This document shows, piece by piece, positions 52,177 through 60,227 of a stretch of 64,000 nt of DNA (its first letter is position 1; each line of letters opens with the position of its first letter). The translations under genes and the position numbers were made by a program. This DNA is from Phreatobacter sp. (GTDB taxonomy: Bacteria; Pseudomonadota; Alphaproteobacteria; Rhizobiales; Phreatobacteraceae), in NCBI RefSeq assembly GCF_030691135.1, contig NZ_JAUYFA010000011.1:1-64000 (forward strand), given 5' to 3'. The notes under the pieces were generated by a model, which ran no database searches, was not told the origin of the DNA, and saw nothing but the letters and a program-made list of their open reading frames with translations.

Positions 52177-52794
52177 ATGGGCCTGCTCGACACCATTATG
52201 GGCCGCAAGAAGGTCGTCTCCACCTGGAATCAGGTCGATGACTTCGTGGCAGACCACGCCGCCTTCGTCGTGAACCGCTCGATGTATGAATACAGCCGGG
52301 CGCGGTCGGGCATCCTCGCCGAGAAGCTGTTTCGCGAGAAGTCGTTCAAGGAAGCCATGGACCACGGGCGCTGGAAGGCCTTTCCCCTCGGCGTCGCGAA
52401 TATCGTCGAGCTCGTCGATGGCCATCTGCGCGTCGCAGCCCAGGGGCGGGAGCCGGTGCTCCTTGAGACGCTCGTCGCGAGCGGGCAGCGCGTTTTGCGG
52501 CGCCATCCCAATCCGCCCGGCATCTCGGCGGAATGGTGGGCGGAAGCCGCACAGGACATGGAGAACCGCGTCAGGCTGGCGGCGATGGCCGCGCCGAAGC
52601 CGGCCCAGGACATTCCAAAATCGACCTTCGACGAGATGTTCGCACTCGTCCCGATCCATCCCGACCTGATGAAGCTCGACCACGAAGTGGTGCTCAACCA
52701 TGTCCGGGGCATGATGGTCAATATCGCCGCGACCCTGGCCGATGCCATCGATCCGCGCGCGCTCGTCGCGGCGCTGCCGTCCGCGAAGGCCTGA
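52177..52794 (+). CDS. Hypothetical protein
   Basis: 205 residues, soluble and mostly helical. Distinct stretches are WNQVDDFVADHAAFVVNRS, YEYSRARSGILAEKLF, GVANIVELVDGHLRVAA and LMKLDHEVVLNHVRGMM. No domain recognised with confidence; it has no signal peptide or TM segment. It could be an Rhizobiales-specific conserved protein. ATG at 52177 follows TTTTGGAG. Confidence 0.8.
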   Translation: MGLLDTIMGRKKVVSTWNQVDDFVADHAAFVVNRSMYEYSRARSGILAEKLFREKSFKEAMDHGRWKAFPLGVANIVELVDGHLRVAAQGREPVLLETLVASGQRVLRRHPNPPGISAEWWAEAAQDMENRVRLAAMAAPKPAQDIPKSTFDEMFALVPIHPDLMKLDHEVVLNHVRGMMVNIAATLADAIDPRALVAALPSAKA

Positions 52795-52930
52795 CATCGG
52801 CCGGGTCCTGAGCGCTTCACCCGATTCGCGATCGGGTCATGTGCGGCGGTGCTCCCCGACCAGGCCGGGAGCGAGAAACGCGATCCCATGATCGGCCGGA
52901 TGCGGCCTTTGGCTGCCGCACAATAGGCGA

Positions 52931-52956
52931 CGGCGCCAGAGTGACCTCTGGCGCCG
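52931..52956. terminator. Strong hairpin between convergent genes
   Basis: CGGCGCCAGAG (52931-52941) pairs perfectly with CTCTGGCGCCG (52946-52956) around a 4-nt loop. It lies between the hypothetical gene and the convergent MFS gene. No T run follows, so it is a probable transcript-end structure rather than a textbook terminator. Confidence 0.5.
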
Positions 52957-52983
52957 CCGGTTGTCGGCAGGAACGTGCGCGTC

Positions 52984-54660
52984 CTACTTGTTGTCGTAGG
53001 TGAAGATGTCGCGATCCTTGGTTTCCGGCAGGAACACCAGTCCGATGACGAAGGTCATCAGCGCGATCACGATCGGGTACCAGAGGCCGTAGTAGATGTC
53101 GCCGGTGGCGGCCACCATGGCGAAGGAGGTGGCCGGCAGCAGGCCGCCGAACCAGCCGTTGCCGATATGGTACGGCAGCGACATGGCGGTGTAGCGGATG
53201 CGGGTCGGGAAAAGTTCGACCAGCGCGGCGGCGATCGGGCCGTAGACCATCGTCACGTAGATGACGAGGATCGTCAGGATGCCGATGATCCACAGGGCCG
53301 TGCCGCTGAAGAGCGCGGAGAAGAAGCCGTTGACCTTGATGATTTCGGCATTGCCGGCGGCCGGGTAGCCCGCCGTCTGGGTGGCGGTCGCGAGGTTGCG
53401 GGCAAAGGCCGCGTCGATCGGGATCGCCGTGCCGTTGACGGTCAGCGTCGCCCCCGAGCCAGCGGGTCCGCTCACCGTGTCATACTTGATCGCCTGGTTG
53501 GCGAGGGCAACACGGGACACGTCGCAGGGTGCCGTGAAGACACGCGTCCCCACCGGGTTGAACACGTTGCCACAGCCGGCCGGATCAGCGGTCAGCACCA
53601 CCTTGACCTGCTCGTGGGCGCGGTGGAGGGCCGGATTGGCGGCCTTCGTCAGGGCCCCGAACAGCGGGAAGAAGGTCGCCGCGGCGATGAGGCAGCCGGC
53701 CAGAATGATCGGCTTGCGGCCGATCCGGTCCGACAGGGCACCGAAGACGATGAAGAAGCCGGTGCCGAGGACGAGCGACCAGGCGATCAGCACGTTCGCA
53801 GTGAAGAGGTCGACCTTGAGGATATTCTGCAGGAAGAACAGGGCGTAGAACTGGCCGGTGTACCAGACCACGGCCTGGCCGGCGGTGAGGCCGAAAAGGG
53901 CGAGCAGGCCGATCTTGGCGTTCTTCCACTCGCCGAAGGCCTCGGAGAGCGGCGCCTTCGAGCCGGTGCCCTCTTCCTTCATCTTCTGGAAGGCCGGGCT
54001 CTCGTTCATCTGCAGGCGGATCCAGACGGAGATGCCGAGCAGGAAGACCGAGAGCAGGAACGGGATGCGCCAGCCCCAGGCCGCGAAAGCCGCCTCGCCG
54101 AGATACATGCGGATGGTCAGGATGACCACGAGGGAGAGGAGAAGGCCGACGGTCGCCGTCGTCTGGATCCAGGAGGTGTAGAAACCACGCCGACCGACAG
54201 GCGCATGTTCGGCGACATAGACGGCGGCGCCACCATATTCACCGCCGAGGGCGAGGCCCTGAAGCATGCGCAGCATGATCAGGATCACCGGAGCGGCCCA
54301 GCCGATCGTCTCGTAGGACGGCAGCAGGCCGACCAGGAAGGTCGACACGCCCATGATCACAATCGTGACCAGAAATGTGTATTTACGCCCGACCATGTCG
54401 CCAAGGCGACCGAAGACCAGAGCGCCGAAGGGGCGAACAAGAAAACCCGCGGCAAAGGCCAGAAGCGCGAAAATGGCACGGGTATTGGCGTCGAATGGTG
54501 CGAAGAATTGGGCGCCGATCATTACGGCAAGTGAGCCGTAGAGATAGAAATCGTACCACTCGAAGATGGTTCCCAGCGACGAGGCCAGGATGACCTTGCG
54601 CTCTTCCTTCGTCATGGGGCGCGGCGTAACCGGCGGCGCGACGGCGGTGGCCATCGTCAT
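52984..54660 (-). CDS. MFS transporter, metabolite:H+ symporter (MHS) family
   Basis: 558 residues from MTMATAVAPPV (54658-54660), with GGAA ten bases upstream. MHS signatures: SSLGTIFEWYDFYLYGSLA in helix 1, RPFGALVFGRLGDMVGRKYT in loop 2-3 and LALGGEYGGAAVYVAEHAP. About 100 extra residues (roughly 340-445) lie between predicted helices 9 and 10, hydrophilic with two cysteines 16 apart, making it longer than ProP or KgtP. It probably imports a dicarboxylate, aromatic acid or betaine-like compound. The adjacent CoA-transferase genes are divergent from it. Confidence 0.88.
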   Translation of the reverse strand: MTMATAVAPPVTPRPMTKEERKVILASSLGTIFEWYDFYLYGSLAVMIGAQFFAPFDANTRAIFALLAFAAGFLVRPFGALVFGRLGDMVGRKYTFLVTIVIMGVSTFLVGLLPSYETIGWAAPVILIMLRMLQGLALGGEYGGAAVYVAEHAPVGRRGFYTSWIQTTATVGLLLSLVVILTIRMYLGEAAFAAWGWRIPFLLSVFLLGISVWIRLQMNESPAFQKMKEEGTGSKAPLSEAFGEWKNAKIGLLALFGLTAGQAVVWYTGQFYALFFLQNILKVDLFTANVLIAWSLVLGTGFFIVFGALSDRIGRKPIILAGCLIAAATFFPLFGALTKAANPALHRAHEQVKVVLTADPAGCGNVFNPVGTRVFTAPCDVSRVALANQAIKYDTVSGPAGSGATLTVNGTAIPIDAAFARNLATATQTAGYPAAGNAEIIKVNGFFSALFSGTALWIIGILTILVIYVTMVYGPIAAALVELFPTRIRYTAMSLPYHIGNGWFGGLLPATSFAMVAATGDIYYGLWYPIVIALMTFVIGLVFLPETKDRDIFTYDNK

Positions 54661-55104
54661 GGGCTGTTCCTTCCTGATGGTGCGAGCATGTTGGCGGAGT
54701 AACCGCGCCGATGCATTGTCTTCGTTTGGTGGGGTGCGGCAACACGTCACCGTTCGTTTGGTGAAGTGCGGCAACACGCCACAGGCATAGGGCTAGACCC
54801 GCCTGCCGTGATTGTCGCTTGGACATTGGTCGATGCGACCTTGGTCGATAAGCAATTGGGCTTACGACGCATGGATCCGGCGCGGTAATTGTAGGCAAAA
54901 CATTAGATAATGTGGCATTTTCGACATGGTTTTCTGATCGGCCGTAACAGCGATCGCCCAATGACTTACATATTACTACGTATGCCTGGGCGGGCTGATG
55001 GGGCCGTCCGGAACCACCCGAGCGATCAGGTTGTCACCGTGCGGCCGGTGAGCCGATAGTGCGTCCGGGAGCCGCCCTGGCGCGGTTCGAGGGAGGACGC
55101 CGCG
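54661..55104. other. Divergent intergenic region with tandem repeat
   Basis: About 440 bases between the MFS carrier and the CoA-transferase genes. Apart from the 30-bp direct repeat at 54721-54782, I see no gene. The stretch 54880-54990 is relatively AT-rich and may carry a promoter for the plus-strand genes. Confidence 0.5.
54721..54782. repeat. 30-bp direct repeat upstream of the MFS carrier
   Basis: Copies at 54721-54750 and 54753-54782 match at 27 of 30 positions with a 32-bp period. Each carries GTGCGGCAACAC, in which GTG and CAC frame TGCGGCAA. They lie about 60-120 bp upstream of the MFS start. Confidence 0.85.
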
Positions 55105-55923
55105 ATGCAGACCCACACGCTGGACGATCTGGCCCGGATGGTGCCGGACGGCGCCAAACTGGCCCTGCCGGTCGACTATGCCGGCGTCTCCATGGTGATG
55201 ACGCGACCCCTGATCGCCCGCGGCCTGACCGGGCTCCACGTCGTCTGCCTGCCGACGGGGGGGATGCAGCCGGACATGTTGATCGGCGCCGGCTGTGTCG
55301 CGACGATCGAGACCAGCGCCATGACGCTCGGCGAAGCGGGCGGCGCCCCTTGTTTCTCCCGCGCCGTGCGCGAAGGCTCGATCCGGGTGATGGACGCCAC
55401 CTGCCCCGCGGTTCACGCGGGCTTCCTGGCGGCCCAGAAGGGCGTGCCCTTCGCCACCCTGCGCGGCATGATCGGCACCGACGTCCTCGCCAACCGGCCG
55501 GACTGGAAGGTGATCCAGAACCCCTTCTCCCAGGACCCCGACCCGATCGTCGCCATTCCCGCGATCCGCCCGGACGTGACGATCTTTCACTGCCCGATGG
55601 CCGACCGCGACGGCAATGTCTGGATCGGTCGCCGGCGGGAACTGGCGAGCCTCGCCTATGCCTCCGAGCGCACGCTGGTCACCGTCGAGCGCATCGTCGA
55701 CACGAGCCTGCTGGCCGACGAGGTCATGGCCGCCGGCGTGCTGCCGGCGCTCTATGTCGAGGCGGTGGCGGTGGCACCGCGCGGCGCGGCACCCATCGGC
55801 CTGTGGGGCGAATATCCCGCCGACATGGCCGAGATCGGCCGCTATGCCCGCGAGGCGCGCACGCCGGAGGGCTTCCGTGCCTGGCTCGACGGCGCCGACC
55901 GCGCGCTCGAGGCCGTGTCGTGA
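55105..55923 (+). CDS. CoA-transferase subunit A
   Basis: 272 residues with a class I CoA-transferase alpha-subunit fold: PDGAKLALPVDYAG, LHVVCLPTGGMQPDMLIGAG and VTIFHCPMADRDGNVWIG. The family includes glutaconate CoA-transferase GctA and 3-oxoacid CoA-transferases. Its start follows GGAGGACGCCGCG (GGAGG nine bases upstream). The B subunit overlaps by 4 bp. Together they move CoA onto a carboxylic acid in the pathway encoded by this cluster. Confidence 0.88.
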   Translation: MQTHTLDDLARMVPDGAKLALPVDYAGVSMVMTRPLIARGLTGLHVVCLPTGGMQPDMLIGAGCVATIETSAMTLGEAGGAPCFSRAVREGSIRVMDATCPAVHAGFLAAQKGVPFATLRGMIGTDVLANRPDWKVIQNPFSQDPDPIVAIPAIRPDVTIFHCPMADRDGNVWIGRRRELASLAYASERTLVTVERIVDTSLLADEVMAAGVLPALYVEAVAVAPRGAAPIGLWGEYPADMAEIGRYAREARTPEGFRAWLDGADRALEAVS

Positions 55924-56690
55924 GCGCCGTGCTGCCACGGGAGCGGCTGATCGTCACCATCGCGCGGCTGCTCGAGGGCGTGCGCCACGTGGCGGTGGGC
56001 GCCTCCTCGCCCATTCCGGCGGCGGGCGCCATGCTGCTCCGGGCGCTCGCCGAGAGACAGGGCAAGCCGCGGGTGCGCATCTCCATTCTCGGCTCGCGTG
56101 AGCACAACTTCTTCACCAACGGCTCGGCGGAGCTCTTCGACTGCGCCGGCCAGGGCCGCATCGACGCCTTCTTCCTCGGTGGCGGCCAGATCGACGGCGA
56201 AGCCAACATCAACCTCGTCGGCACAGGTGACTATCCGCAGACGCCGGTGCGCTGGCCGGGCTCTTTCGGCTCGAGCTATCTCTATTTCGTCGTGCCGCGT
56301 GTCATCCTCTTCCGCGAGGAACACACGCCGCGCGTCTTCGTCGAGAAGGTCGACTTCGTCTCGGCGCCCGGGACCAGCCCCGAGGGGGTGTACAGGCCCG
56401 GCGGGCCCCATACCCTGCTGACGGGCCTCGGCGTGTTCTCCTTCGACAAGGCGCGCAAGCGCTTTCGGCTGGAGAGCGTCCATCCCTGCCATACGCTCGC
56501 GGAGATCACGGCGGCGACGGGTTTTGCCTTCGACCATGACGCCGACGTCGCGCAGACGGCCGACCCCGATGCGGAGACGCTCGCCCTGCTGCGCGGCCGG
56601 GTGCTGACCGAGCTCGGCGAGACCTATCCGGAATTCGCCCGGCAGATCAACGTCGACATCGCCGGCCTCGACCTCAAGTGGGCGGGCTGA
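55920..56690 (+). CDS. CoA-transferase subunit B
   Basis: 256 residues. VAVGASSPIPAAGAMLLRAL, SREHNFFTNGSAELFDCAG and GQIDGEANINLVGTG match the beta subunit of glutaconate-type CoA-transferase; the conserved catalytic glutamate position is not evident to me, so activity rests on the family. Starts with GTG at 55920, inside the end of subunit A. The stop is only 4 bp from that of the convergent CaiB/BaiF gene. Confidence 0.87.
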   Translation: MSAVLPRERLIVTIARLLEGVRHVAVGASSPIPAAGAMLLRALAERQGKPRVRISILGSREHNFFTNGSAELFDCAGQGRIDAFFLGGGQIDGEANINLVGTGDYPQTPVRWPGSFGSSYLYFVVPRVILFREEHTPRVFVEKVDFVSAPGTSPEGVYRPGGPHTLLTGLGVFSFDKARKRFRLESVHPCHTLAEITAATGFAFDHDADVAQTADPDAETLALLRGRVLTELGETYPEFARQINVDIAGLDLKWAG

Positions 56691-56694
56691 GGGA

Positions 56695-57894
56695 TCAGCT
56701 TTCGGCCTGCACGGCGCCGGCTGCGATCAGGGCGTCGATCTCGGCCGGCGCCAGACCCGCCTCGCCGAGCAGGTCGCGGGTATGCTCGCCGAGCCGCGGC
56801 GCCGGGCGGTGCGGCACCGGCTGGGTCGCGGACCAGGTGCTCGCCGGCTGGATCTTGCGGATCGCCCCTTCACTCGGATGGTCGACCACCGGCATGAAGC
56901 CGACGGCGTTCAGGTGCGGGTCCTGCATGATCGATTCGAAGTCGTGCAGCGGCACGAAGGGGATGTCGGCCGTTTCCAGCAGCGCCATCCATTCGGCCGT
57001 GGTGCGCCCGGCGAAGGCAGCGGAGACCTCGGCATAGAGCGCATCGATATGTTCGGTCCGTGTCTTGATCGATGACAGGCGCGGGTCGGCATCGTAATCG
57101 GCGGCCCGTCCGGTCGCCGTGTAGAAGCTCCGCCACTGCTTGTCGTTGTAGACGAGGGCGCAGATATAGCCGTCCTTCGTGCGGTAGGGCCGGCGCTCGG
57201 GCGACAGGAGGCGCTGGTAGCCGCCCTCCCCCAGTGGCGGCTCGAAAGTGAGGCCACCGAGATGGTCGGCGAGCGTCAGGCCCACCATGGTCTCGAACAT
57301 CGGCACGTCGACCCGCTGGCCCTCGCCGGTCTTCTGCCGGTGGTAGAGCGCGGCATTGACAGCACCGACGGCGGCGAGGCCGACGATGCGGTCAGCGATG
57401 GCGGAGGGCACGTAGCGGGGCGTCCCGTCGCCGGCGCGGGCAATGAGATAGGGCAGCAGCGCCGCGCCCTGGATCAGGTCGTCATAGGCCGGACGGGCGG
57501 CATAGGGCCCGTCCTGGCCGTAGCCGAACATCCCGGCATAGATGATGTCCGGCCTGACGGCGCGGACGTCCTCGTAGCCGAGCCCGAGCCGGGCCATGGC
57601 CTGGGGGCGGATGTTGTAGGCGAGGACGTCAGTGCTCTCGCAGAGCTTCAGCAGGGCCCGCCGTCCGCCAGCGCTCTTCAGGTCGATGACGATGGACCGC
57701 TTGGAGCCGTTGGCGTTGAGGAAGAGCGCGCCCATGCCGTGGTGGCGCGCCGGGCCGATATAGCGGACCGGGTCGCCGCCGGGCGCCTCGACCTTGATGA
57801 CGTCGGCGCCCATCTCGGCGAGAACCTGGGTCGCCGACGGGCCCATCATGACGGTCGTCAGGTCGAGGATGCGGATGCCCGCCAGCGGTCCCAC
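56695..57894 (-). CDS. CaiB/BaiF family CoA-transferase
   Basis: 399 residues. LAGIRILDLTTVMMGPSATQVLAEMGADVIKVEAP is the class III N-terminus; the catalytic aspartate is in YDDLIQGAALL; GYGQDGPYAARPAYDDLIQG-like sequence and the C-terminal LGEHTRDLLGEAGL complete the fold. It transfers CoA between acids. GTG start at 57892-57894, 14 bp after the MaoC stop, with GCGGGGA upstream. Together with the MaoC gene it forms a small minus-strand operon behind an IclR-type operator. Confidence 0.92.
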   Translation of the reverse strand: MGPLAGIRILDLTTVMMGPSATQVLAEMGADVIKVEAPGGDPVRYIGPARHHGMGALFLNANGSKRSIVIDLKSAGGRRALLKLCESTDVLAYNIRPQAMARLGLGYEDVRAVRPDIIYAGMFGYGQDGPYAARPAYDDLIQGAALLPYLIARAGDGTPRYVPSAIADRIVGLAAVGAVNAALYHRQKTGEGQRVDVPMFETMVGLTLADHLGGLTFEPPLGEGGYQRLLSPERRPYRTKDGYICALVYNDKQWRSFYTATGRAADYDADPRLSSIKTRTEHIDALYAEVSAAFAGRTTAEWMALLETADIPFVPLHDFESIMQDPHLNAVGFMPVVDHPSEGAIRKIQPASTWSATQPVPHRPAPRLGEHTRDLLGEAGLAPAEIDALIAAGAVQAES

Positions 57895-57908
57895 GGCGCG
57901 GTCCCCGC

Positions 57909-58394
57909 TCAGGTCTTCGGCGAGTAGTCGCGACCCTTGACCAGGCGCGTCGGGCTGTAGGTCATCACCGTCTCGCCGCGCTGGTTGACGACGCGATTGA
58001 CCGTCTTGACGATGCCGCGGCCAGGCTTGCGGGTGGCGCGGGACTCGACCACCTCGCATTCGACATGGATCGTGTCGCCGGCGAAGGTCGGGCCCTCGAC
58101 GTTAAGATCCATGCCGAGGAAGGACAGGCCGACGCCCTGGACCACCGACTGCATCAGCAGGCCCTCGGCGAAGCAATAGACCAGCGCGCCAGGGCAGAGG
58201 CGCTTGCCGGGGAAGAGCGACTCTTCCTCCAGATATTCGAGGTTGGTGAACAGCACCTCGACCATGCCGGTGACGCCGACGAACAGCGTGATGTCCGTTT
58301 CAGTGACCGTCCGCCCGATGGTGCGGAACTTCATGCCGACCGGCGTGTCTTCCCAGCGCAGCCCGAGGCCTACCGTCTTCATCTCGTCCGCCAT
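57909..58394 (-). CDS. MaoC family dehydratase
   Basis: 161 residues, a single hot-dog fold. ITLFVGVTGMVEVLFTN and the start of the hydratase helix are followed by LVYCFAEGLLMQSVVQG, where hydratase 2 relatives carry the active-site Asp-His motif; a clear D-x4-H is not obvious here. It probably hydrates an enoyl-CoA. Overlapping function with the enoyl-CoA hydratase at 58499, which is transcribed divergently from it. Confidence 0.87.
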   Translation of the reverse strand: MADEMKTVGLGLRWEDTPVGMKFRTIGRTVTETDITLFVGVTGMVEVLFTNLEYLEEESLFPGKRLCPGALVYCFAEGLLMQSVVQGVGLSFLGMDLNVEGPTFAGDTIHVECEVVESRATRKPGRGIVKTVNRVVNQRGETVMTYSPTRLVKGRDYSPKT

Positions 58395-58448
58395 CGTCTT
58401 CTCCCGATCTTTCCCGGCTGTCGCCGAGGTGCTAGTTCACAGTCCAAA

Positions 58449-58478
58449 ATTCGTCAATACGATTAACTTTATCGTATT
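58449..58478. promoter_or_regulatory. Putative IclR operator between maoC- and enoyl-CoA hydratase-like genes
   Basis: AATACGAT (58456-58463) and ATCGTATT (58471-58478) are a perfect 8-bp inverted repeat with a 7-bp spacer. ATTCGTCAAT at 58449 starts a 25-bp stretch that matches the region at 63025-63049 at 19 positions. Both lie in divergent promoters of this cluster, so both may bind the IclR protein encoded at 63081. Confidence 0.6.
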
Positions 58479-58498
58479 TGTGATAATAAAGGCCCGTC

Positions 58499-59215
58499 AT
58501 GCCCGCCCTCATCAACATCACCCGCGAGGGTCCGACTGCGATCCTCACTTTCGACCGGCCGGATGCCCTCAATGCGTGGAATGCCGAGATGCGGGCGGAG
58601 ATCGTCGCAAAGCTCGCCACCCTCGACGCCGATCCGGACGTCAGGGTGGTCATCGTCACGGGTGCGGGACTGCGCGCCTTCGGTGCCGGCCAGGACCGCG
58701 ACGAGCCGGCCCCCGCGGATGCCGAGATCGAGGCCTGGGTCGCCGGCTGGGGCCGGTTCTTCGGGGCGTTCCGGGCCCTTTCCAAGCCCACCATCGCGGC
58801 GCTGAACGGCGTCGCCGCAGGCTCCGCCTTCCAGGTGGCGCTGCTCTGCGACTTCCGCATCGGCCATGCCGGCGTGCGCATGGGCCAGCCCGAGATCCGG
58901 GCGGGGATCGCGTCGAGTTCGGGTCCCTGGATCATATCCTCTGCCCTCGGCCTTGCCGTCGCGACCGACCTCTGCCTCACCGGCCGGATGATGGAGGCGG
59001 CGGAGTGCCGGCGCCTCGGCCTGTTCAACCGCGAAGCCGAACCCGACCAGGTGGTGGCGGAGGCGCTTCGCCTCGCCGCCGACCTCGCCGGACTGTCGCC
59101 GCTGGCGTTGGCGCTGACACGCCGCCGGCTCAAGCAGTTCGACGAAGCGGATTTCGCCGAGACGCTGGCGCTCTGGCCGGGAATGTTCAGGCAGATCCGC
59201 GACCGGCAGACCTGA
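58499..59215 (+). CDS. Enoyl-CoA hydratase/isomerase family protein
   Basis: 238 residues, slightly shorter than usual. Crotonase features: FDRPDALNAWNAEMRAEI, oxyanion loop AGLRAFGAGQDRDEP and NGVAAGSAFQVALLCDFRIG, and GQPEIRAGI containing one catalytic Glu. The second acidic position, usually Glu, appears to be Asp in VATDLCLTG. It may therefore be an isomerase or hydrolase-like member. It is transcribed alone on the plus strand behind the shared operator. Confidence 0.88.
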   Translation: MPALINITREGPTAILTFDRPDALNAWNAEMRAEIVAKLATLDADPDVRVVIVTGAGLRAFGAGQDRDEPAPADAEIEAWVAGWGRFFGAFRALSKPTIAALNGVAAGSAFQVALLCDFRIGHAGVRMGQPEIRAGIASSSGPWIISSALGLAVATDLCLTGRMMEAAECRRLGLFNREAEPDQVVAEALRLAADLAGLSPLALALTRRRLKQFDEADFAETLALWPGMFRQIRDRQT

Positions 59216-59249
59216 GGCGGTCCGCCGGCCAGCAGCCTGTGCCGCAGCA

Positions 59250-60227
59250 TCAGCCGATGGTGATGCCGTTGTCCTTCACCACTTTGTCCCAGCGGGCGAT
59301 CTCGGCAAGGATGTACTGGCCATAGGCATCGGGGGTGCTGCCGAGCGGCGTCGTCTGCTGGTCGGCGAGACGCGCCAGGAATTCGGGGTTCTGCAGCGCC
59401 TTCATCATGGCGCCGTTGACCTTCATCACCACGTCGCGCGGCGTGCCGGCCGGACCAACGATGCCCTGCCAGGCGCCGATCTCGAGATCCTGCAGGCCGA
59501 GCTCGGTGAGGGTCGGGATGTTGGGCAGCGCCTCCAGACGCTTGGCGCTGGTGACGGCGAGCGGCTTGAGGCGTCCGTCCTTGATGAAGGGCAGCGAGGA
59601 ATTGATCGTGTCGGTCATGAAGTGGACGCGGCCGCCTGCGAGATCGACGAGAGCCGGCGCGCTGCCGCGATAGGGCACGTGCGTGACCTTGGCGCCGATC
59701 CGGCCGAGCAGCAGCGCCGAGCCCAGATGGGTGATCGAGCCGTTGCCGGTGGAGGCATAGGAGAGCTTGTCGGCATTGGCCTTCACGTAGTCGATGAACT
59801 CCTTGACGTTGTTCACCGGCATCTGCGGATGGACCTCGAGCACCATCGGCACGGTCGCGGTCAGCCCGATCGGCACGAAGGCCTTCACGTCGTAGTTGAG
59901 GCGCGGATAGAGCGCCGGGCTGATGGCGATCGCCGACGTGTTGTAGAACAGGTTGTAGCCGTCCGGCGCCGACGTCGCGATTTCCTGCGCCGCGATGTTG
60001 CTGTTGGCGCCGCCGCGGTTCTCGATGACGATCGACTGGCCGAGATGCTCGGCCATGTACTGGGCGAGCTGACGCGCAACGATGTCGGTCGGGCCGCCGG
60101 CCGCGAAGCCGACGACCATGCGGACCGGACGGGTCGGATAGCCGGCCTGGGCGCGGGCGACGGCGGGTGCTGCGAGCGACAGGCCGAGGGCCGTCGTCCC
60201 GAAGGCGAAGCTGCGACGATCAATCAT
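59250..60227 (-). CDS. Bug family tripartite tricarboxylate transporter substrate-binding protein
   Basis: 325 residues. A Tat-like signal peptide (MIDRRSFAFGTTALGLSLAA) is followed by YPTRPVRMVVGFAAGGPTDIVAR, the Bug/TctC N-terminus, and VIENRGGANSNIAAQEIA. Bug proteins bind carboxylates in the periplasm for TctAB carriers or for sensing; no tctAB is present here. GGAGGAAAC lies directly upstream of its ATG. Its start overlaps the acyl-CoA ligase gene by 8 bp, so the bound substrate is probably the ligase's acid. Confidence 0.92.
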   Translation of the reverse strand: MIDRRSFAFGTTALGLSLAAPAVARAQAGYPTRPVRMVVGFAAGGPTDIVARQLAQYMAEHLGQSIVIENRGGANSNIAAQEIATSAPDGYNLFYNTSAIAISPALYPRLNYDVKAFVPIGLTATVPMVLEVHPQMPVNNVKEFIDYVKANADKLSYASTGNGSITHLGSALLLGRIGAKVTHVPYRGSAPALVDLAGGRVHFMTDTINSSLPFIKDGRLKPLAVTSAKRLEALPNIPTLTELGLQDLEIGAWQGIVGPAGTPRDVVMKVNGAMMKALQNPEFLARLADQQTTPLGSTPDAYGQYILAEIARWDKVVKDNGITIG

